Part shown: piece after piece, positions 29,637 through 33,899 of the stretch
Layout of the letters: every line of letters begins with the position of its first letter
Position numbering within the stretch: position 1 is the stretch's first letter
Source: a virus
Direction: 5' to 3' (one strand)
IMG/VR virus record: IMGVR_UViG_3300036893_000017
Span: 1 to 33,899 of that record
DNA length: 33,899 nt
The notes under the pieces: model-generated
Told to the model about the DNA's origin: nothing
The model's database searches: none
Seen by the model: the letters and a program-made list of their open reading frames with translations, nothing else
Translations under genes and position numbers: made by a program

Positions 29637-30010
29637 GCTTTACCTATCAGCAATCGACCGGAATCCTAACCCACGACGGAGCCGAGGTTGAAGTTGGCTA
29701 TTCTGGCAACGGCCAGTGGATGAATGACCCGGCGAGCCAGGGCATCAAAGATCACGGCCCCATCCCACAGGGTGTCTATACCATCGGCGAGCCAGAGCAA
29801 GACCCTGTGACCGGCCCGGTAAGTATGCGGTTGCAACCGGCAGCGGGGAACGAAATGTTCGGGCGTGGGGACTTCCTGATCCACGGGGACAACGCTCTAA
29901 TGGATCATACGGCGAGTGATGGCTGCATCATCCTGCCCCACCCCGCACGATTGACGGTCGCAGCAGCAGTTTTGGGTGGAGACAATCAGCTAACGGTGGT
30001 ATCCTCGTAG
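29633..30010 (+). CDS. L,D-transpeptidase-like peptidoglycan enzyme (DUF2778-type), putative endolysin
   Basis: 125 aa, no signal peptide. The start S-F-T-Y-Q-Q-S-T-G-I-L, the middle Y-S-G, N-D-P-x-x-Q-G and G-P-I-P-Q-G-V-Y-T-I, and F-L-I-H84-G-D with S95-D-G-C98-I-I match the DUF2778/YkuD-like group, where His and Cys are catalytic on peptidoglycan cross-links. Known members include the T6SS effector Tlde1. It lies between membrane proteins in a lysis cassette with no lysozyme or amidase, so it is the best endolysin candidate. An alternative is an exclusion or wall-modifying enzyme. Confidence 0.7.
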   Translation: MSFTYQQSTGILTHDGAEVEVGYSGNGQWMNDPASQGIKDHGPIPQGVYTIGEPEQDPVTGPVSMRLQPAAGNEMFGRGDFLIHGDNALMDHTASDGCIILPHPARLTVAAAVLGGDNQLTVVSS

Positions 30011-30012
30011 CC

Positions 30013-30318
30013 ATGCACGATTGGAAGAGTACAGCTTCGGCAGTCCTAACCGGGATGATCGGGACGTGTACCACTGTCACGGCTTTTCTGGCCCCCTACC
30101 TAATGACTGCCCCGCACGGGGTAGCAGCCAGACTCAGCCTTGTGTCTGCGGGCTGCACACTTCTCGCTCTCATCCTCAAAGTCTGGGTTGGTGTCATCAC
30201 AAAGAACGCCGATGCTGGAGCAGTCGCCGCAGCCATCAACAATGCGGCTCAGGCTGGCCCCGGGGCTATGACCTATATTGCTTCCGATCTCACCGCTCCC
30301 CCCATCACGAAAGGCTAA
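30013..30318 (+). CDS. Putative holin, two membrane helices (101 aa)
   Basis: Two hydrophobic segments, about residues 8-32 (A-S-A-V-L-T-G-M-I-G-T-C-T-T-V-T-A-F-L-A) and 39-63 (A-A-R-L-S-L-V-S-A-G-C-T-L-L-A-L), with a soluble Ala-rich tail. Size and place directly after the putative lysin suit a class II holin that opens the inner membrane. It starts 2 nt after the lysin stop. No homology is claimed. Confidence 0.6.
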   Translation: MHDWKSTASAVLTGMIGTCTTVTAFLAPYLMTAPHGVAARLSLVSAGCTLLALILKVWVGVITKNADAGAVAAAINNAAQAGPGAMTYIASDLTAPPITKG

Positions 30319-30322
30319 TCAC

Positions 30323-30682
30323 ATGAAACTTGCCCGCCTCTCCATCTTCCTCGCGCTTCCACTGATGCTCTGCGGATGCGCCAACTTTGAATTGGATACG
30401 TTCAAGACCCTCGCGGCGTCGGATGCTGTTATCAATCAGGCCCAGAAGGACTACACCTCCGGCACGATCAAGCAGACGACATGCACCTACACGCTCATCA
30501 ATGACGCCAAGGCGGGCCAGACGGCAGCGGTGACAGCCTTGGAGGTGTATGCCACTGAGAAGCTGGCCGGAGACGATCTGACGGCCCAGACTGCGGCTTT
30601 GACGGGAGACATTGCCACCGTTGCCGCAACCGTTATTGAGGTCAAGGCTCTCTACTCCAACCCCACCGGCTGCAAGATTTAG
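30323..30682 (+). CDS. Lipoprotein of the lysis cassette (119 aa), possible outer-membrane spanin
   Basis: ATG 30323 is 9 nt after AAAGG. The signal MKLARLSIFLALPLMLCGC ends in a good lipobox, L-C-G-C19, then A-N-F. The mature part is helical and Ala/Thr-rich, with Cys in T-T-C-T-Y and near the end (T-G-C-K-I). In phages of Gram-negative hosts, a lipoprotein next to holin and lysin is often the o-spanin that joins inner and outer membrane at lysis; this one is long for an o-spanin and no separate i-spanin is clear. Confidence 0.6.
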   Translation: MKLARLSIFLALPLMLCGCANFELDTFKTLAASDAVINQAQKDYTSGTIKQTTCTYTLINDAKAGQTAAVTALEVYATEKLAGDDLTAQTAALTGDIATVAATVIEVKALYSNPTGCKI

Positions 30683-30691
30683 GAGATTCCC

Positions 30692-30952
30692 ATGACAGCA
30701 TTGCAGGTAACAGAAGACATTGCAGCAGTACAGGCGTCGGGGGATGCGATTCTTGCCTCCATCGAAGGAGCAGACCCCGCAGTCGCTCTACCGGCTGAGG
30801 CGGCTGCAACCGTGCTGAATCTGACCGCAAGTCTTGTGACAGCGGCGATCACAGCGTTTCAGAACGCCAGCGACACTCCTATCACAGCGGAGAGTATCGC
30901 GGCCCTGATGCCCGACGCTACCCCCCTACCAGCTCCGCCGTCGGGCACCTAA
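30692..30952 (+). CDS. Small Ala-rich protein, end of late operon (86 aa)
   Basis: ATG 30692 with GGAG 6 nt upstream. The product (MTALQVTEDIAAVQASGDAI...) is Ala-, Thr- and Pro-rich, helical, without Cys, signal or clear membrane span, ending P-L-P-A-P-P-S-G-T. No family is recognised. It is the last rightward gene, followed by the hairpin at 30984-31020. Confidence 0.6.
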   Translation: MTALQVTEDIAAVQASGDAILASIEGADPAVALPAEAAATVLNLTASLVTAAITAFQNASDTPITAESIAALMPDATPLPAPPSGT

Positions 30953-30983
30953 TCCTAATCTAGGAGGACGCGGCCACCTAGAG

Positions 30984-31020
30984 CGCACGGCCCCAGCTTC
31001 TACGGCTGGGGCTTAGTGCG
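30984..31020. terminator. Hairpin between convergent operons, likely bidirectional terminator
   Basis: GCCCCAGC (30990-30997) pairs with GCTGGGGC (31005-31012) around a 7-nt loop, and the outer arms CGCAC (30984-30988) and GTGCG (31016-31020) extend the stem across a small internal loop. It lies in the 106-nt gap between the ends of the rightward late operon (30952) and the leftward operon (31059). There is no T run on either side, so termination may need Rho or act by transcript stabilisation. Confidence 0.55.
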
Positions 31021-31058
31021 TTTGTGCTTGCTTCTCGGTATGGGGGAGAGGAAGGGCG

Positions 31059-31526
31059 TCAGGGCTTCATAAACGTCATCCAATGCGTCTTCGCTGAGTG
31101 GGTGGTAGTGTGTCCGAACAGTGGCTTCACTTGAGTAAGCGATAGAACCACAGCGATCTTTACCTGCGTCTCGTTCCATTTGAAGATGAGGACTCCATTG
31201 GCGGCGAGAACTCGAAAGCATTCTGAGAATCCGGCCGCCATAACTTCTCTCCACTTTTGCGGGAGCCTTCCATACTTCAGTCCTTGCCATCCCTTTGGGC
31301 CTACATTGTAAAGGTGTGGAGGGTCGAACACTACGAGGTGGAACTTCTCGTCGGGGAATGGGAGTGCGGTGAAGTCCAGAATCAAATCTGGCTGGATAAC
31401 GAGACTCCTGCCATCGCAGAGTATATGCGATTCACGCCGAATGTCCCCAAACACAGCTTCAGGGTTGCCCTTGTCGAACCAGAACATACGCGAACCGCAA
31501 CATGGATCAAGCACTCTCGCTTCCAT
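31059..31526 (-). CDS. SAM-dependent methyltransferase
   Basis: 155 aa. The SAM-binding motif I is V-L-D7-P-C-C-G11-S-R-M-F-W-F, and the catalytic-type motif IV is V-V-F-D68-P-P-H71-L-Y; between them are G-D-I-R-R-E and the acidic strand D-L-I-L-D-F. DPPH is a variant of the DPPY motif of amino-methylating DNA methyltransferases, so base methylation is possible, but the substrate is not shown. This family is common in phages and may protect phage DNA. The second of two ATGs (31526) is best spaced from GGAGG. It is the last gene of the leftward group. Confidence 0.78.
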   Translation of the reverse strand: MEARVLDPCCGSRMFWFDKGNPEAVFGDIRRESHILCDGRSLVIQPDLILDFTALPFPDEKFHLVVFDPPHLYNVGPKGWQGLKYGRLPQKWREVMAAGFSECFRVLAANGVLIFKWNETQVKIAVVLSLTQVKPLFGHTTTHSAKTHWMTFMKP

Positions 31527-31545
31527 CATCCCCTCCAGGGCATCA
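31524..31545 (-). repeat. 22-bp direct repeat, copy 1, carrying a ribosome site
   Basis: Identical over 22 bp to 32303-32324. On the minus strand it holds CCTGGAGGGGATGATG: a strong GGAGGGG and the double ATG start. Here it lies mostly in the 29-nt gap before the methyltransferase gene and does not code for its upstream neighbour. Confidence 0.85.
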
Positions 31546-31555
31546 GGCTTCCGCT

Positions 31556-31762
31556 CTAGCTCTGTTCTTCGTAGGAATACCCGCATCCAACGCACGTAAA
31601 CTCCACATACTCGCCCGGATTGTATTGGGAAGCATACCGGGAGTCGATGCCATTACGAGCCTTCCACTCGCGTTCGCTACACCGTGGGCATGGACGGCCT
31701 TGATGTGTACGTCCTCCCCTCTGTCGATTCGCTTCGTAAACACTGTCTGCAACAGTCATCAT
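31556..31762 (-). CDS. Small zinc-ribbon protein (68 aa)
   Basis: ATG 31762, with AAGGGG 6 nt upstream, starts MMTVADSVYEANRQRGG and continues with C-P-R-C-S-E-R-E-W and, about 28 residues later, C-V-G-C-G-Y-S-Y. Two CxxC knuckles at this spacing make a zinc ribbon. Such proteins in phage early operons may bind nucleic acid or host polymerase, but nothing here identifies a target. An upstream in-frame ATG at 31792 lacks a ribosome site. Confidence 0.65.
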   Translation of the reverse strand: MMTVADSVYEANRQRGGRTHQGRPCPRCSEREWKARNGIDSRYASQYNPGEYVEFTCVGCGYSYEEQS

Positions 31763-31825
31763 GGTTGACCCCTTATGCGACAACTCCGTCACCGGTTGGC
31801 ATCAGGCTTCCTTAGATTAGCGATC

Positions 31826-32305
31826 TCAGTTACGCATCGTGTCTTGCAAGGCTTGCTCCAGATTGGCGATCTGGGCACGAGCAGCGGATAGCTGGGCATT
31901 TAGCGCGGTAAATTCGCACTGAAGTGTGATGATTGCGTCCGGTTCCTGTCCACACATCAGCACTATGCCGCGAGTACAGCAATCGAGCACTGCCTGCTGA
32001 CGTTGGGCTAGAGGGAACCCATCCTGCGATTCAGGGACAGCGGCTTGACGCGCGGTAACTTCGGCAAGACGCTTCCTAGCCCACATAAAATCTTCCTCGG
32101 TTGGAGTTCCTGTCCACGCGAGCAAAGCCTGCCAAGGAATATCTTCACCGGGACTCGCGATTGTGAAAAGCGTGGCGATGTGATTGAGCCACGCTTGCTC
32201 CGATCTTCCCGAAAGCGTTGTCTGTGGCTGGTCGCGCTCAAGGGAATCGAGCGCATGATTTTGTGGCAGCATCGGCTCAAGGCAAGAACATCTTGGTTCG
32301 TTCAT
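31826..32305 (-). CDS. Hypothetical protein with C-terminal coiled coil (159 aa)
   Basis: The start is the second ATG (32305) after GGAGGGG in the repeated 22-bp element; it overlaps the stop of the zinc-finger gene upstream. The N-terminus has R-C-S-C-L-E-P-M; the middle is helical with several Trp (E-Q-A-W-L-N-H-I-A-T-L-F), and the last 25 residues (L-N-A-Q-L-S-A-A-R-A-Q-I-A-N-L-E-Q-A-L) form a probable coiled coil. No family is recognised. Confidence 0.62.
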   Translation of the reverse strand: MNEPRCSCLEPMLPQNHALDSLERDQPQTTLSGRSEQAWLNHIATLFTIASPGEDIPWQALLAWTGTPTEEDFMWARKRLAEVTARQAAVPESQDGFPLAQRQQAVLDCCTRGIVLMCGQEPDAIITLQCEFTALNAQLSAARAQIANLEQALQDTMRN

Positions 32306-32324
32306 CATCCCCTCCAGGGCATCA
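32303..32324 (-). repeat. 22-bp direct repeat, copy 2, carrying a ribosome site
   Basis: Identical to 31524-31545. Here it also encodes the last residues (V-M-P-W-R-G-stop) of the zinc-finger gene 32472-32305 while providing the ribosome site and ATGATG of the next gene. The coding constraint here and its absence at copy 1 suggest that copy 1 derived from this one, perhaps by duplication of a gene start. Confidence 0.85.
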
Positions 32325-32472
32325 CCTTTCTGGCGAACTTGCCTTTGACTCGATAGACGGTGATCCGACTCCGCTTGCACCATGCCTTATTCCGGCATTT
32401 GTCGGAGCAGTATTCCTGATCGCTCCGGCCTTGAGTAAAATCCTTCCTACACTGTGGACAAGAAATCCTCAT
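32305..32472 (-). CDS. YCS-type small zinc-finger protein (55 aa)
   Basis: MRISCPQCRKDFTQGRSDQE, then Y-C-S-D-K-C-R-N-K-A-W-C-K-R. The C-x2-C ... Y-C-S-x2-C-R-x2-A pattern is a well-known tiny zinc finger of bacteria and phages, with a basic tail likely to contact nucleic acid. ATG 32472 lies 7 nt after a predicted -10, with no good ribosome site, so the message may be leaderless. Its end overlaps the next gene's start. Confidence 0.72.
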   Translation of the reverse strand: MRISCPQCRKDFTQGRSDQEYCSDKCRNKAWCKRSRITVYRVKGKFARKVMPWRG

Positions 32473-32479
32473 TCCCGCC

Positions 32480-32508
32480 ACTCTACACGTCCTAGAAGGC
32501 GTTGTCAA
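32480..32508 (-). promoter_or_regulatory. Internal leftward promoter, leaderless geometry
   Basis: On the minus strand, -35 TTGACA (32508-32503), 17-bp spacer, -10 TAGAGT (32485-32480, 4 of 6), then 7 nt to the ATG at 32472. The 11 bp around the -35 (GTTGACAACGC on the minus strand) are identical to those around the -35 of the leftward promoter at 548-553, suggesting joint control. Confidence 0.6.
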
Positions 32509-32699
32509 CGGCTATTTGGTATAGGTGGGCATTCCTTTCGTTTCTTCCCCATCCGCACCCGTACAGGGTGAGGTTTTGAGCGCCAGGAATAGCTGCCTGT
32601 CGTATAGGACGTGCAGCGACTTCCTGCCGGGGCATAGCAAGCCGGACAGGGCACGCTCATCCACTTCGGTGGCTTCACTTTGTATGGGCCGCGTATCAT
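32505..32699 (-). CDS. Small zinc-finger-like protein (64 aa)
   Basis: ATG 32699 has AAAGGA 7 nt upstream and overlaps the previous stop (ATGA). After a basic start (M-I-R-G-P-Y-K-V-K-P-P-K-W) comes V-P-C-P-A-C-Y-A-P-A-G-S-R-C-T-S and later K-P-H-P-V-R-V-R. The C-P-x-C-x-A-x-x-G-x-x-C ... H-x-x-R pattern is a small zinc-binding module frequent in phage proteins. Function not known. The promoter at 32480-32508 overlaps only its last codons. Confidence 0.68.
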   Translation of the reverse strand: MIRGPYKVKPPKWMSVPCPACYAPAGSRCTSYTTGSYSWRSKPHPVRVRMGKKRKECPPIPNSR

Positions 32700-32899
32700 C
32701 CCAGTCCTTTCGTTAGCCGGAGATAAGCCTGCTCCCATGCACTATTTATCGAACTCACCCATGCACATATTCTTCGGCCTCCCTCAACCTTATGCGGGCC
32801 TGACCAGATGGCATATTGATCACAGTGAGCGTACACCCCAAAGACCACTACTGGAATTGCGAGCGGAAACTGCTCCATCACAAATTCTTTATGCGTCAT
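32696..32899 (-). CDS. Hypothetical small protein (67 aa)
   Basis: ATG 32899 is preceded by a purine-rich GGGGGAAGGG and overlaps the previous stop (ATGA); its own stop overlaps the next start. The sequence starts MTHKEFVMEQFPLAIPVVVF and continues with aromatic-rich strands (G-V-Y-A-H-C-D-Q-Y-A-I-W) and a C-terminal helix with W-E-Q-A-Y. Tight coupling supports it. No family is recognised. Confidence 0.55.
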   Translation of the reverse strand: MTHKEFVMEQFPLAIPVVVFGVYAHCDQYAIWSGPHKVEGGRRICAWVSSINSAWEQAYLRLTKGLG

Positions 32900-33237
32900 C
32901 CCTTCCCCCTTGCTTCGTACTTGGCCCGCATCGCTTCCAGTTGCTCAGGTGGTACGTCTGACCAGTCTTTATTGACGGAGACCTGCTGAGGCCGCTTTGC
33001 CTGTTCCTTCGCAGCGCGGGCCATCCAGCCATTCAGGAAGCGAGGCATACCGCGATGGGTCTTGCGGCGCGTCTTGTTTGCGTAGAGCCAAGCGTCGGCC
33101 TCCCCACACTGTTGAATGACGAACGCTGCTCCGTAGACCGCGCAGAGCTTGCCCCATAGCAGTCCTGAAGGAGTCCACGCCAATCCGCTCTTCGTGGGGC
33201 CTATGGATGGCTTGTGGTAGGAGGTAGGAGGGAGCAT
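32896..33237 (-). CDS. Hypothetical protein, resembling the tail of phage replication proteins (113 aa)
   Basis: ATG 33237 is chosen, with GGAGG 4 nt upstream; a GTG one codon before it is possible. The middle part reads N-K-T-R-R-K-T-H-R-G-M-P-R-F-L-N-G-W-M-A-R, which resembles the C-terminal 'R-K-T-x-R-G-M-x-R-F-L-x-x-W' ending of many phage replisome organisers and DnaT-like proteins. A full replication protein would be longer, so this may be a remnant or a separate small replication factor. The C-terminal 40 residues are charged helix. It overlaps neighbours on both sides. Confidence 0.5.
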   Translation of the reverse strand: MLPPTSYHKPSIGPTKSGLAWTPSGLLWGKLCAVYGAAFVIQQCGEADAWLYANKTRRKTHRGMPRFLNGWMARAAKEQAKRPQQVSVNKDWSDVPPEQLEAMRAKYEARGKG

Positions 33238-33890
33238 CACGCCTCCGCCAACACTTTCATGTCAGCCAAGGCATCCGCATTGTTATCGAAGAACCGGCAG
33301 GGATTGATTTTGAATCCTGGCGCACTGGCGTCATAAATCTTCATCGCCGCCAAATTCCATCCGAAGCGCTGCTCTAGCTCCTTCCCTTCCTTCCCCGCGA
33401 GTGTGATAACCCATCCGGCCCGGCAATGAGTATTGGCGCAGGTGTGAACGCTCTCCATTGCCAGTGAGCCGGGATGCGAAGCCTTGGCGTATACGACCTT
33501 GTGAATGTCGGGGATGATTGGGACGACGATTGGCTTGGTTTCGCCGCCATCGCCTTTTTTGCTGGAGCAGCCGGAGCAGCGGGAGCAGTCGGAGCAGCGG
33601 GAGCAGTCGGAGCAGTGGGAGCAGCGGGAGCAGTCGGAGCAGCGGGAGCAGCCGTAGCAGCCGTAGCAGTCGGAGCAGCGGGAGCAGTCGGAGCAGCCGT
33701 AGCAGCGGGAGCAGTCGGAGCAGCGGGAGCAGCGGGAGCAGCGGGAGCAGTCGTAGCAGCCGGAGCAGTCGTAGCAGTCGGAGCAGCGGGAGCAGTCGGT
33801 TAGAGTTTCGAGGGATTTCTTAGCGGCTTCTTTTGAACCCCACCGCTCGATAGATGCGCGATTGCCATTCTTACCTTCAATCCAAGTCAT
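33237..33890 (-). CDS. Cys-x-x tandem-repeat protein with conserved C-terminal phage domain (217 aa)
   Basis: The N-terminus (M-T-W-I-E-G-K-N-G-N-R-A-S-I-E-R-W-G-S) is a conserved leader. From residue 33 to 110 every third residue is Cys, 26 triplets of the form C-[SY]-[RDGHS] without a break. The C-terminal 100 residues (I-P-D-I-H-K-V-V-Y-A, H-T-C-A-N-T-H-C-R-A-G-W-V-I-T-L-A-G) form a domain known from phage hypothetical proteins that carry various short repeats. Function unknown; Cys stacking in a three-sided solenoid or metal binding are possibilities. If the window is circular, its ribosome site (AGGA) lies across the junction. Confidence 0.75.
   Translation of the reverse strand: MTWIEGKNGNRASIERWGSKEAAKKSLETLTDCSRCSDCYDCSGCYDCSRCSRCSRCSDCSRCYGCSDCSRCSDCYGCYGCSRCSDCSRCSHCSDCSRCSDCSRCSGCSSKKGDGGETKPIVVPIIPDIHKVVYAKASHPGSLAMESVHTCANTHCRAGWVITLAGKEGKELEQRFGWNLAAMKIYDASAPGFKINPCRFFDNNADALADMKVLAEA
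33561..33794 (-). repeat. 9-bp-periodic coding repeat for Cys-x-x triplets
   Basis: The sequence is almost wholly built of TGCTCC followed by CGC, GAC or GGC on the minus strand, with occasional TGCTAC or TGTTAC-type changes of Ser to Tyr. The TGC codon for Cys is invariant in nearly all units. The plus strand stays open in two frames (Gly/Ala/Val and Ser/Arg runs) only because of this low complexity. Confidence 0.85.
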
Positions 33891-33899
33891 TTGATTCCT

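Noticed and set aside
30953-31058. GGAGG at 30963 suggesting another start
   Set aside because: No start codon follows at useful distance; the segment is taken up by the convergent-operon hairpin.
33474-33823. Plus-strand Gly/Ala/Val and Ser/Arg repeat proteins
   Set aside because: Mirror images of the Cys-triplet repeat; the minus-strand frame has a conserved leader and C-terminal domain, the plus-strand frames have neither.
1-33899. tRNA genes, attachment site and integrase
   Set aside because: I looked for tRNA-like cloverleaf signatures and for integrase motifs and saw none; short direct repeats that could be att sites were not supported by any neighbouring recombinase.

Overview
The window is a compact tailed-phage genome segment of about 33.9 kb, possibly a whole circularised genome. 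The gene order is that of a P22-like short-tailed phage (podovirus): small terminase, large terminase, portal, scaffold, coat, gp4-like and gp10-like head-completion proteins, a tail-needle-like protein, three DNA-ejection proteins, tail-fibre/tailspike genes and a lysis cassette. These genes all run rightward from about 2093 to 30952, mostly with stop/start overlaps (ATGA, TAATG), so one late operon is likely. The base composition is fairly GC-rich. The fibre genes carry Sec-type signals ending in Ala-Gln, which recall Acidobacteria and similar soil bacteria. The host is an inference only; no integrase or tRNA was found to fix it.

Layout. 1-455 (minus): a truncated octapeptide-repeat protein and a small unknown gene, read from a divergent control region at 525-594. 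The other side of that region drives a ribbon-helix-helix (RHH) regulator at 594-767. 829-2007 (minus): four small genes, three with Cys motifs that look zinc-binding; three of them follow a promoter with a perfect 17-bp palindrome between its -35 and -10 boxes. 2093-5814 (plus): terminases, then nine tiny overlapping genes, including a Tat-signal protein, a DUF3309-like membrane protein and a DUF6496-like protein. 5814-14520: head and neck genes. 14513-15513: a 2-oxoglutarate dioxygenase-like protein and a GNAT acetyltransferase. 15516-18762: ejection proteins. 18759-29173: four consecutive surface proteins, each with its own N-terminal export signal, ending in a 1535-residue glycosidase plus beta-helix protein. 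29248-30952: lysis genes, including an L,D-transpeptidase-like (DUF2778-type) candidate lysin. 31059-33890 (minus): an early-type operon with a methyltransferase, zinc-finger proteins and a 26-fold Cys-x-x repeat protein.

How it works together (inference). The RHH protein and the palindromic operators probably set the early/late decision. Two leftward promoters share an 11-bp -35 block, and two or three promoters place the ATG at the expected transcript start, suggesting leaderless messages. If the window ends join, the leftward operon from 553 runs across the junction into 33890-31059. No DNA polymerase, helicase, primase or integrase is recognisable, so replication must rely on the host, on unrecognised small genes, or on DNA outside the window.
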